Part shown: positions 9,948 through 17,342 of the stretch, piece by piece | Numbering within the stretch: position 1 is the first letter of the stretch | Layout: each line of letters opens with the position of its first letter | Assembly (NCBI GenBank): GCA_022616435.1 | Contig: JAKEET010000073.1 | Span: 1-33,621, forward strand | Length of the DNA stretch: 33,621 bases | From: Gemmataceae bacterium | GTDB lineage: Bacteria > Planctomycetota > Planctomycetia > Gemmatales > Gemmataceae | Direction: 5' to 3' | Made by a program: the position numbers and the translations under genes | Notes under the pieces: generated by a model | What the model was told of the DNA's origin: nothing | The model's database searches: none | The model's input: the letters and a program-made list of their open reading frames with translations, nothing else

Positions 9948-10039
9948 TGTTCTCTCCCCAAGGTTGGACGTGATTCGAAACCTGCCACGTTATTCTGAGG
10001 ATCGGCAGGGAGATTTCAAAGAAAATCCGCGGCTGCGTG

Positions 10040-10061
10040 GGACAGGATCGGAATCCTGTCC
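10040..10061. repeat. Hairpin GGACAGGAT/ATCCTGTCC at end of oxidoreductase gene
   Basis: Perfect 9-bp stem with loop CGGA, in the context GTG...CTAC. The last nucleotide of the stem is part of the stop codon (CTA on the plus strand, 10061-10063) of the Gfo/Idh gene. It may act as a transcript end or be a mobile repeat that set the stop. Confidence 0.65.
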
Positions 10062-11137
10062 TACGAAGCGATGGCCTCGACCTGTCCGGACGCCGCCGAC
10101 CGGTACGCCGCGTCGAGCAGCATGACCGAGCGCATCGCGGCCGCGCCGGGCGCCCAGTTGACGTTCGTCTTGCCCAACACCAGATCGACGAAGTTGTGCG
10201 GCGGGCCCTCGCAACTGTAGGCGCCGGCGTCGGGCTCCAGATCGAGCCTCTCCAGCCGGCCGTCGTGCCGCCGCAACTCGAGCCGGGCGCGTTCGCAGTC
10301 GAGCATCAATAAGCCGTCACTGCCGAAGATGCGCAGATCGACCTGATACTGCGCCGTGCCGCGCGGCGGGACGGTCCCCGCGCCGGACACCGTGCCGATG
10401 GCGCCCCCCTCGAAGCGGACACTCAGCGCGTCGTACAAATCGACTTTGGCGCCGGCGGTGGTCATGGCGGCGTAGACGGATTGCGGCATCAGTCCGGTCA
10501 GCATGAACAGCATTCCGGTGGAATGCGACAGCTGGGCGTGCCCGTAACCGCCGCCGGCGACGGCCGGGTCCGACCAGGTTTTCGGATCGGGCTGGAAGAG
10601 GACGCCGCCCGCCTGGCCGCTGACGCGCTCGGCCTGGAAATGGCCGTGGGTGAGCAGGTCGCGGATCGGCGAGGCCATGTGGCAGAGCACGTACTGGATT
10701 TGCCCGACGGCGCCGTCGTCGAGCCAGCGTTTGGCTTGCTGGACGAACGGCTTGTAGTGCCAGCCGTAGGGGACGAGCAGGTGCAGGTTGTTCGCCTGGG
10801 CGAGCCGCACCAGCTCGCGGGCCTGGTCGCCGCGGGTGCACATCGGCTTCTCGCACATGACGTGCAGGCCCTTTTCGAGGGCGAGCCTGGCGTGCTCGTG
10901 GTGCAAGGTGTGCGGCGACGTGACGACGACGGCGTCGAGGCCCGGTTGATTCACCAGCTCTGCGGCGCTCTCCGTGGCGAACCGGAAACCGAACTGGTCC
11001 TTGACTTGCTGAAGCTGCGTCTTGCCGAGCCGGCAGACGGCGACGAGCTCGACGTCGTCGCGCTTCTGCAAGAGCGGCATGTGGTTGGCGGTCGCCCACC
11101 ACCCGGCGCCGATGAAGCCGAGGCGTGCTTTGGTCAT
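10061..11137 (-). CDS. Gfo/Idh/MocA family oxidoreductase
   Basis: 358 residues. The N-terminal Rossmann fold shows LGFIGAGWWA (Gly10, Gly12) for NAD(P) binding, then VVTSPHTLHHEHA and the family signature CEKPM (Glu96, Lys97, Pro98), followed by the C-terminal alpha/beta substrate domain. Members oxidise or reduce sugars, inositols and related compounds; the substrate cannot be read from sequence. No Tat or Sec signal is present, so it is cytoplasmic. Its start ATG 11137 overlaps the stop of the upstream methyltransferase-like gene by four bases (ATGA), so the two are translationally coupled. The stop lies at the edge of a hairpin repeat, so the last residues (QVEAIAS) may be repeat-influenced. 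Confidence 0.94.
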   Translation of the reverse strand: MTKARLGFIGAGWWATANHMPLLQKRDDVELVAVCRLGKTQLQQVKDQFGFRFATESAAELVNQPGLDAVVVTSPHTLHHEHARLALEKGLHVMCEKPMCTRGDQARELVRLAQANNLHLLVPYGWHYKPFVQQAKRWLDDGAVGQIQYVLCHMASPIRDLLTHGHFQAERVSGQAGGVLFQPDPKTWSDPAVAGGGYGHAQLSHSTGMLFMLTGLMPQSVYAAMTTAGAKVDLYDALSVRFEGGAIGTVSGAGTVPPRGTAQYQVDLRIFGSDGLLMLDCERARLELRRHDGRLERLDLEPDAGAYSCEGPPHNFVDLVLGKTNVNWAPGAAAMRSVMLLDAAYRSAASGQVEAIAS

Positions 11138-12024
11138 GGGTTGCTCTCCCGGGCATGGGATGCGTTCCAGTCATCAACGACTTTACGAAAGGCGGCGATG
11201 TAGGCCGGCGTCGTCCCGCAACAGCCGCCGACCATGACGACGCCGGCCTGGAACAGTTCCGGCAACCAGGCCGCCATGCTTTCCGGCGTTTCCGGATAGA
11301 TCCATTGGCCGTCGATGTTCTTCGGTGTGCCGGCGTTGGGACGGACGAAGAGAGGCAGGTCGGTGACCTGGCGATACGCGGCGAGGATGTCGAGCAGCTC
11401 CGGGAGGCGGATGTCCGTGCCGCAGTTGACGCCGAGGGCTCCGAACGCGTTGTGCCGTGCAACCAGGGCACATTCTCGCGGCGTCACTTCGCGTTGGGCA
11501 TACGTACAGAGCCGGCCGCTGGCATTGCGATGATAGGCAAAGGAAAGCAATGGCGGCTGGGTGGAACCGAACGCCCAATCGCACGTGGAGAAGTCGATGG
11601 CCGTCTCGGGGTCGGACCACGTTTCCAGCAACACGGCGTCGATCGTTGCCGCGACCCGCGCCAGTGATATGAACCGTTCATCCGAGTCGGGCGACGTCGG
11701 ACCGACGGCGGCGACGACAAGGCCATCGTCGGACGCTGCAGCGCGTGCGATACGAGAGGCGTTTTCGTAGATATCGTCGATCTTGTCCCCCAAGCGGTAC
11801 TCTTTCAGATGAGCCGGATTCGCCTGGAATGTGTTGGTCAGCAGGACATCAGCCCCGGCTTCGGCGTATTCGCGGTGGATGCGTTCCACGAGCCCTGGCC
11901 GCGTCAGGTTGACTTCTTCAAGACATGCATCACGCGGCACGCCGGCGCGCAGCAACTCCGTCCCCATGGCGCCGTCCATGAGCAGCACGCGGCCGGAGTG
12001 GAGGGCTTTGAGGAAGTCGGCCAT
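11134..12024 (-). CDS. Homocysteine S-methyltransferase-like protein
   Basis: 296 residues, pfam S-methyl_trans type. MDGAMGTELLRAGVP (16-30), ADVLLTNTFQANPAHL, GVNCGTD (Cys201) and VGGCCGTTP (Cys268, Cys269) are seen; the three cysteines are the zinc ligands that activate the thiol of homocysteine in BHMT, MetH N-terminal domain and MmuM. The methyl donor cannot be told from sequence (betaine, S-methylmethionine or other). The same frame is open far upstream, antisense to the esterase gene, but ATG 12024 is the start that gives the canonical N-terminus. It leads a two-gene unit with the Gfo/Idh gene (ATGA overlap). Only 33 nt separate its start from the divergent esterase start. Confidence 0.92.
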   Translation of the reverse strand: MADFLKALHSGRVLLMDGAMGTELLRAGVPRDACLEEVNLTRPGLVERIHREYAEAGADVLLTNTFQANPAHLKEYRLGDKIDDIYENASRIARAAASDDGLVVAAVGPTSPDSDERFISLARVAATIDAVLLETWSDPETAIDFSTCDWAFGSTQPPLLSFAYHRNASGRLCTYAQREVTPRECALVARHNAFGALGVNCGTDIRLPELLDILAAYRQVTDLPLFVRPNAGTPKNIDGQWIYPETPESMAAWLPELFQAGVVMVGGCCGTTPAYIAAFRKVVDDWNASHARESNP

Positions 12025-12035
12025 GTCGGTATGAT
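12008..12035 (+). promoter_or_regulatory. Candidate sigma-70 promoter for secreted esterase
   Basis: TTGAGG (12008-12013), 16 nt, TATGAT (12030-12035). The -35 box lies inside the first codons of the divergent methyltransferase-like gene. Transcription would start near 12042, about 16 nt before ATG 12058, and would exclude the in-frame ATG at 12031. The complementary strand reads TATCAT over 12031-12036. Confidence 0.35.
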
Positions 12036-12057
12036 AGCACGGGTTGAGGGGTTCCCC

Positions 12058-13533
12058 ATGGCGCGTTGCTGGCTTGTACCTTGGCTTGCTCTCGTCGCCA
12101 GCGCAGCGCCGGTTGAAGCCGATGCACCCATCGAAATCCGGCTGACATTTCCCAAGCAGGCGCTGGCAACCCCCTTCACCGGCCGCGTGCTCGTCGTCGT
12201 CTCCAAGCCGCCGATCGGCGCCGGGCCGGCGCGCGTCAACTGGTTCAATCCGCAACCGTTCTTCGCGCAGGACGTGAAGGACTGGCGGCCCGACACGCCA
12301 TGGACATTCCAGCCGGCGCACGCGTTTCCCCAGCCGCTCCACAAGCTGCCGCCGGGCGCGTACCACGTGCAAGCGGTGCTGGACCGCGACCTGGGCGGAC
12401 AGAACTGCATGACGTCGCCCGGCAACCTGTTCAGCAAGCCGGTGACGGTGGAGCTCGACCCCGCAACGGGCGCGGCGCTCGCGTTGACAATCGATCAAGT
12501 GGTGGCGCCGCGCAAGTTTGTCGAGAAGGGGCGCGTCAAGCTCGTGGACATCGACAGCAAGCTCCTCAGCAAGTTCCACGGCAAGCCGATGCGGCTGCGC
12601 GCCGGCGTCGCCCTGCCCAGGTCGTTCGCCGAACAGCCCCAGCGCAAGTATCCCGTCATCTACGAAATCCCCGGCTTCGGCGGCGATCATTTCATGGCGC
12701 AGCTCATGGAAGCGCGGACCGACGTCGCCGGCACGGACATGATCCACGTCACCCTCGACCCCGCGTGCCGCACCGGGCATCACACGTTCGCCGACTCCGC
12801 CAACAACGGGCCCTGCGGCCGGGCGCTGATCGAGGAGCTGATTCCGCACATCGAGAAGACCTGGCGCGGGCTCGGCACGCCGGCGGCGCGGTTCGTGACG
12901 GGCCATTCGTCCGGCGGCTGGAGCAGCTTGTGGCTGCAAGTCACGTATCCCGATTTCTTCGGCGGCGTCTGGTCCACGGCGCCCGATCCGGTCGATTTTC
13001 GCGATTTCCAGTTGGTCAACATCTACGAACCCGACACGAACATCTTCACCGACGCCGGCGGCCGGCCGCGGCCGCTGGCGCGGCGCGACGGCAAGGCGGC
13101 CCTGCACTACAGGCCGTTTTCGGACATGGAGGTGGTGATGGGACGGGGCGGGCAACTGCAATCATTCGAAGCGGTGTTCAGCCCGCGCGGCGCCGACGGC
13201 CGGCCGGCGCCTTTGTGGGATCGGGGCTGCGGCGTCATCGATCCCGAGGTGGCCGAGGCGTGGAAGGCCTACGACATCCGCCTGATCCTGGAAGAGAATT
13301 GGGTGAAACTCGCCCCGAAGCTGGCGGGTAAGCTTCATGTTTATATGGGCGCCGAGGATACGTTCTACCTCGACGGCGCCACGCGGCTCCTGCAAGACTC
13401 GCTCAAGAAGCTCGGCAGCGACGCGGTGATCGAGATCTTCCCGAACCGCCATCACGGCAACTTGCTGGACGCGGCGCTGCGCCGACGGATCGCCGCCGAG
13501 ATGGCCGAGCGCTTTCGCCGGGGACAATCGTGA
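12058..13533 (+). CDS. Secreted alpha/beta-hydrolase (esterase D-like)
   Basis: 491 residues. Signal peptide about 1-22 (MARCWLVPWLALVASAAPVEA). An N-terminal beta domain (about 23-150) precedes an alpha/beta-hydrolase domain: YPVIYEIPGFGGDHF (199-213, oxyanion strand), nucleophile elbow GHSSGG with Ser284, and a late NRHHGN that should hold the catalytic His. This resembles PF00756 (esterase D/Fes/antigen 85) enzymes that cleave ester bonds of acylated substrates. The frame is open upstream to about 11809, antisense to the methyltransferase-like gene, but ATG 12058 gives a good signal peptide and follows GAGGGG. It would act in the periplasm or outside the cell. Substrate unknown. Confidence 0.88.
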   Translation: MARCWLVPWLALVASAAPVEADAPIEIRLTFPKQALATPFTGRVLVVVSKPPIGAGPARVNWFNPQPFFAQDVKDWRPDTPWTFQPAHAFPQPLHKLPPGAYHVQAVLDRDLGGQNCMTSPGNLFSKPVTVELDPATGAALALTIDQVVAPRKFVEKGRVKLVDIDSKLLSKFHGKPMRLRAGVALPRSFAEQPQRKYPVIYEIPGFGGDHFMAQLMEARTDVAGTDMIHVTLDPACRTGHHTFADSANNGPCGRALIEELIPHIEKTWRGLGTPAARFVTGHSSGGWSSLWLQVTYPDFFGGVWSTAPDPVDFRDFQLVNIYEPDTNIFTDAGGRPRPLARRDGKAALHYRPFSDMEVVMGRGGQLQSFEAVFSPRGADGRPAPLWDRGCGVIDPEVAEAWKAYDIRLILEENWVKLAPKLAGKLHVYMGAEDTFYLDGATRLLQDSLKKLGSDAVIEIFPNRHHGNLLDAALRRRIAAEMAERFRRGQS

Positions 13534-13588
13534 TTGAGAGTGTAGGACGTTGGATCATCTATTGACCTTCTTAGGGCGCGATGTCGGA

Positions 13589-13738
13589 GGGTGGCATGCT
13601 TTCGCCGATCCCTCGCCACACCTGGATTATCTGGACCATTACGGCGAAAGCATGCTGTCCCCGGCGACACCCGCATGCTTTCGCGGCGGTGATCCAGAAT
13701 ATCTCCGCGTTGCGTGGAGCCGCGAAAGCATGCCACCC
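13589..13738. repeat. 150-bp palindrome of palindromes (GCATGCTTTCGC element)
   Basis: Four copies of GCATGCTTTCGC occur in alternating orientation at 13594-13605, 13644-13655 (reverse), 13673-13684 and 13722-13733 (reverse). The outer arms 13589-13605 and 13722-13738 are a perfect 17-bp inverted repeat. Each half (13589-13655 and 13673-13738, about 66 nt) is itself a hairpin, and the second half is a diverged inverted copy of the first. This fills much of the 337-nt gap between the esterase gene and the next gene; no gene is seen in it. Confidence 0.85.
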
Positions 13739-13870
13739 AACACACGCGCTTTGGCAACCTGATCGTCAATAAATGACCGTGGACAGAGCCCTCTTGCCGT
13801 TGGCGGAGGCCCTCGGCATACTTCCCTAGGTTTCCGACCGCTCGCACTTCCCCCTTCCAAGGAGAGCATC

Positions 13871-15574
13871 ATGTTGCGGCGCGTTGCGGCTTGTCTGGCG
13901 GTCATGATCGTCCCGGCGTGCGCCTGCGCCCAGGCCGGGCCGGAGCGGTACTTGCCGCCACGGACCCAGATCTACGTGCACTGGGACGGTTTCGACGCCC
14001 ATCGCGCGACGTATGAGAAGAGCGCGCTCGGCCAGATGATGAAAGGCGACACGGGCAAGTTCTTCGACGCCGTGTGGGATTGGATCAACGACGCCGCCGA
14101 GGTTGCCGGCCAGGCCGATCCGCAGGCGCCCGCCATGATCAAGGACGGCCTGAAGTCGCTGTCCGGCATTTCCAAGCACGGCTTCGCGCTCAGCATCGAA
14201 GCCAAGGGGATCGTGCCGCCGCAAGCGCAGTTGACGCTGGTCTTCCCCAAGGCCGCCGGCAAGGGCGGAGTCATGCTGCCGTTGATTCGCAGGGCCGCCG
14301 ACCAGGCCGGCGCGCCGGTTCAGGACACCAAGGTCGGCAACCGCACGATTCAGCACGTCAGCGTGCCCTTCGTGAACTTCGGCTGGTGGAACGAAGGCGA
14401 CGACGCCGTCATCATGATCGGCACCGACGACCCGGTCGCCTACGCCAGGCTGATCGACAGCAACGAAACCGGCCTGGCGCAGACACCGCTGTATCGCCAG
14501 GTGACCGCCTTCAAGGAATTCCCGATCTGGGCGCGCGGCTACGTCGACATGGCTTCGCTGGCCAAGGTGGGCGGCGATGTCTCTCCCGAAGTGAGCCGGC
14601 TCGTCGAGGACCTCGGCCTCAAGAGCCTCAAGAGCATCACGTTCGTGTCCGGGTTCGACGGCCCCGCGGAACGCTCGGTCACGGAGATCGAGATTTCCGG
14701 GCCGCGCAAAGGCCTGCTCGCCCTGGCCGGGCAGAAGAAGATCAGCCTCGCCAGGCTGCCGGCCATGCCCGACGACCTCACCAGGTTTACGGCCAGCAAC
14801 TTCAACGCCGGCAGCTTCTACGACGCCGGCGTGCAAGTCGTCGAAGCCGTGGTCCGCATGTTCGCCCCCGACGTCGCCGACAACATCAAGGAAGGCATCA
14901 AGCAGTTCGAAGGCATCCTCGGCGTGCGGCTGGGCGAGGACCTGTTCGGCTCGTTCGACGACATGACGGTGACGTACAGCGCGCCGTCGGAAGGCCTGCC
15001 CGTGCTGGGCGGCGTGTATCTGCTGAAGGTGAAGAACGAGAAGAAGCTGCGCGACGCCCTCGATTCGCTGATCCGGGCGATCCCGAACATTCCGGGGGCG
15101 AACATCGAGATGAAAAAACGCGACTACCACGGCGTCGAGATCAACGAGCTGCACCTCAACAATCCGGGCAACTTCAACGTCCCGTGCTTCTGCATTCACA
15201 AGGGCTGGTTCGCGCTCGCCAACTATCCGCAATCGCTGTACGGCTACATCCTCCGCGCCAAGGGCGAGCTGCCAACGTGGAAAGCCGACCCCAAGCTGGC
15301 CAAGGCGCTCCAGGCGTTTCCCTCGGAGTTCACCTCGATCAGCGTCAGCGATCCGCGGCCGACCGTGCAGTTCCTGTTCTCGGTGCTGCCGCCGGCCATC
15401 ACGCTGGGCAACAGCTTCACGCAGTTCGCGCCGGGACTGCGGCCATTCGACGTCGGCCTGGTCCCGCACGCCCGGTCGGCGACGCGGCATCTGTTCCCCA
15501 ACATCACGGTGACCACCGACGACGGCAAGAAGATCCGCTCCGAGACGCGGGCGTCGCTGGCGTTGCCGTTCTAA
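13871..15574 (+). CDS. Secreted protein of unknown function
   Basis: 567 residues. The N-terminus MLRRVAACLAVMIVPACACA is a signal peptide with a Cys-rich end (cleavage near AQA). The mature part begins GPERYLPPRTQIYVHWDGFD and contains repeated alpha/beta segments such as YVDMASLAKVGGDVSPEVS, TRFTASNFNAGSFYDAGVQV and LPVLGGVYLLKVKNEKKLRD, similar in style to large planctomycete proteins of the DUF3352 kind, but I cannot name a family with confidence. No catalytic motif or membrane segment is seen after the signal peptide. Start ATG 13871 has AAGGAGAG at close spacing, an unusually good RBS here. A palindromic repeat follows the stop. Coding status is certain, function unknown. Confidence 0.88.
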   Translation: MLRRVAACLAVMIVPACACAQAGPERYLPPRTQIYVHWDGFDAHRATYEKSALGQMMKGDTGKFFDAVWDWINDAAEVAGQADPQAPAMIKDGLKSLSGISKHGFALSIEAKGIVPPQAQLTLVFPKAAGKGGVMLPLIRRAADQAGAPVQDTKVGNRTIQHVSVPFVNFGWWNEGDDAVIMIGTDDPVAYARLIDSNETGLAQTPLYRQVTAFKEFPIWARGYVDMASLAKVGGDVSPEVSRLVEDLGLKSLKSITFVSGFDGPAERSVTEIEISGPRKGLLALAGQKKISLARLPAMPDDLTRFTASNFNAGSFYDAGVQVVEAVVRMFAPDVADNIKEGIKQFEGILGVRLGEDLFGSFDDMTVTYSAPSEGLPVLGGVYLLKVKNEKKLRDALDSLIRAIPNIPGANIEMKKRDYHGVEINELHLNNPGNFNVPCFCIHKGWFALANYPQSLYGYILRAKGELPTWKADPKLAKALQAFPSEFTSISVSDPRPTVQFLFSVLPPAITLGNSFTQFAPGLRPFDVGLVPHARSATRHLFPNITVTTDDGKKIRSETRASLALPF

Positions 15575-15595
15575 AATGAGCGTGCGTGATCCGCT

Positions 15596-15660
15596 GCACC
15601 AACCCGAAGCGTGAGCGCGGGGAGCAGGCGACATCCCTCGCTGACGCTTCGGGTTGGTGC
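15596..15660. repeat. 65-bp palindromic element with 22-bp arms (NPKRERG type)
   Basis: Left arm 15596-15617 and right arm 15639-15660 are inverted copies with one mismatch, around a 21-nt spacer. Translated on the plus strand it begins TNPKRERGE, a peptide I recall appearing in many unrelated planctomycete predictions, so it is probably a high-copy repeat. It lies between the secreted protein gene and the Nif3-like gene and could extend the latter if translation began upstream (frame open from 15586). Confidence 0.85.
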
Positions 15661-15693
15661 GGTGGAATTGCGCACGGCCATAGGGTTCCGCGC

Positions 15694-16797
15694 ATGACCA
15701 CGATCGCCGCCGTGGCCGATTTCCTCAAGCGCTTCGCGCCGCCGCGCTGGGCGGCGTCGTGGGACAATGTCGGGCTGCTCCTGGGCGACGATGCAGGACC
15801 GGTCGAGCGCGTGCTGACATGCTTGACCGTGACTCCCGAATCGGCCGCCGAAGCCATTGACGAACGCGCCCAGCTCATCGTGGCCCATCACCCGATCCTG
15901 TTTCGGCCCACGCAACGCTTGACAACCGCCACTGCGGAAGGGCGCATGCTGCTGGCGCTGGCCAAGGCCGGCGTCGCCGTCTACAGTCCCCACACCGCGT
16001 TCGACAACACATCGGGCGGCATCAATGACGTTCTCGCCGAGCGCCTGCGGCTCACCGGCGTGCGGCCGTTGCGCCATGAGGACGGGCCGCGGCAATGCAA
16101 GGTCGCGATCTTCGTTCCCGATGCCGACCTGCAGCGGGTTGCCGACGCCATCTTCGCGGCAGGCGCCGGACACATCGGCCAGTACCGCGAGTGCAGCTTT
16201 CGGCTCGCCGGCACCGGCACGTTCTTCGGCGGCGACGCCGCCAATCCCACCGTCGGCCAGAAGGGCCGGCGTGAGGAAGTCAGCGAATGGCGGCTGGAGG
16301 CCCTCTGTCCGGAGGCCGACATCGACCGCGTGGTTCAGGCGATGCGCAAGGCGCATTCCTACGAAGAGCCGGCGTACGATGTTTACCCATTGCGGCCGGA
16401 GCGCGAGCACGTCGGCGGCGGGCGCATCGGAGTGCTGCCGCAAACGACGACGCTGCGGGAATTCGCACGAACGGTGCAGGGCGCGTTGCACGCCGCCCAG
16501 GTGCAGGTCGTCGGCGATGCCGATCGCCAGGCGATGACGATCGCCGTGGCCTGCGGGGCAGGGGGTGAGTTCCTCGCGGACGCGGTGCAGCAAGGCGCGG
16601 ACGTATTTCTGACGGGCGAAGTCCGCTTCCACGATTGCCTGGCCGCCCAGGCGCAGGGCATCGCCCTGGTCTTGCCGGGCCACTACGCCACGGAACGGTG
16701 CGGCGTCGAGGCGCTGGCCGGCGTGCTCGCGCGGCAGTTCCCCAGCTTGACTGTCTGGCCCAGCCGCCGCGAGCGCGAGCCGCTGTGGACGGCGTGA
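15694..16797 (+). CDS. Nif3-like dinuclear metal centre protein
   Basis: 367 residues, the long form of the family with a central insert (CutA-like, about residues 125-230). The N-terminus shows IAAVADFLKRFAPPRWAASW and DNVGLLLGD; AHHPILF supplies metal-binding histidines, YSPHTAFDNTSGGIND follows, and LTGEVRFHDCLAA with GHYATERCGVEAL supplies the C-terminal His/Glu ligands. Nif3/YbgI/YqfO proteins form toroidal hexamers with two metal ions per active site; they have been annotated as GTP cyclohydrolase I type 2, but the true reaction is unsettled. The frame is open from 15586 through a palindromic repeat; ATG 15694 matches the conserved N-terminus, so the upstream part is not counted. The RBS (AGGG) is modest. 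Confidence 0.93.
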   Translation: MTTIAAVADFLKRFAPPRWAASWDNVGLLLGDDAGPVERVLTCLTVTPESAAEAIDERAQLIVAHHPILFRPTQRLTTATAEGRMLLALAKAGVAVYSPHTAFDNTSGGINDVLAERLRLTGVRPLRHEDGPRQCKVAIFVPDADLQRVADAIFAAGAGHIGQYRECSFRLAGTGTFFGGDAANPTVGQKGRREEVSEWRLEALCPEADIDRVVQAMRKAHSYEEPAYDVYPLRPEREHVGGGRIGVLPQTTTLREFARTVQGALHAAQVQVVGDADRQAMTIAVACGAGGEFLADAVQQGADVFLTGEVRFHDCLAAQAQGIALVLPGHYATERCGVEALAGVLARQFPSLTVWPSRREREPLWTA

Positions 16798-16949
16798 TTC
16801 GTGCAACATTTGCCGATTTTGTAAAGCCTGCCGGCGGGGCAAGCCTGGCGCCGGGAGGTCTTGACAGACGCCAATCCAGCAAGCGTATTGATGTTGCAAC
16901 GCGAAACGGCGGCGAACGTGTCACGGCACGTCGATTGCTACGAAGTTCC

Positions 16950-17040
16950 GGCGAGCGTCGGGGCGTAAGCCCGACGTGGGCGAGAAACAGTCGCCGGCTG
17001 TGGGATGTAGACACGGCGGGCTGACGCCGCGCCGCTCGCC
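16950..17040. repeat. Inverted pair of GGCGAGCG repeat units
   Basis: A 29-nt unit at 16950-16978 and its inverted copy at 17012-17040 match at 25 of 29 positions. Each unit also holds a short internal stem (CGTCGGG/CCCGACG in the left copy). A third unit lies at 33381-33410. The element occupies part of the 284-nt gap before the small secreted peptide gene; nothing else is seen there. Confidence 0.8.
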
Positions 17041-17081
17041 GTTGTCTTTCGAAGTGTACACAGGACAAGGAGTGGTCCCGC

Positions 17082-17318
17082 ATGAAGCATGTCTGCATGA
17101 AGCGTGTGTTCGCGCCGGTGACGGCGCTGGCGCTGGCTGCGACCGGTTATTCCCTGCAAGCGGCCGGCTGGCTGCAGCCAAGCGTCGTGCCGCCGGGTGC
17201 GACCCAGCCACAGACGCACATCCGGCAATCCACGGCCGATGCGTATCAATCCGAGGCGGCGTTCCGGCATCGGACGTGCCAGTCGAATCACTGGCGGTCG
17301 CTGCTGCTGGTCAAGTAA
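17082..17318 (+). CDS. Small secreted peptide, unknown function
   Basis: 78 residues. The N-terminus has a basic start and a hydrophobic run (RVFAPVTALALAATGYSLQAA), a signal peptide cleaved about residue 28; the mature part is about 50 residues, Gln/Ser/Thr/His-rich, with one Cys (RHRTCQSNH). AAGGAG at 17067-17072 lies 9 nt before ATG 17082, which supports translation. The start codon region is duplicated (ATGAAGCATGTCTGC / ATGAAGCGTGTG), so ATG 17097 is an alternative. It converges with the frameshifted gene at 17343. No homologous family recognised; coding status is probable, not certain. Confidence 0.55.
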   Translation: MKHVCMKRVFAPVTALALAATGYSLQAAGWLQPSVVPPGATQPQTHIRQSTADAYQSEAAFRHRTCQSNHWRSLLLVK

Positions 17319-17342
17319 TCTGCGGCAACCGCGCTCGCCGAC

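Noticed and set aside
12025..13161. Upstream extension of the homocysteine methyltransferase-like frame
   Set aside because: The frame is open but runs antisense to the esterase gene; the conserved N-terminus begins at ATG 12024.
13589..13738. CRISPR array
   Set aside because: The repeated 12-mers alternate in orientation and spacing is uneven; there are no direct repeats with unique spacers and no cas genes.
13826..15634. 602-codon open frame on the minus strand
   Set aside because: Antisense to the secreted protein at 13871-15574, which has a signal peptide and strong RBS; the antisense translation is rich in Arg, Gly, Asp and His with no motif.
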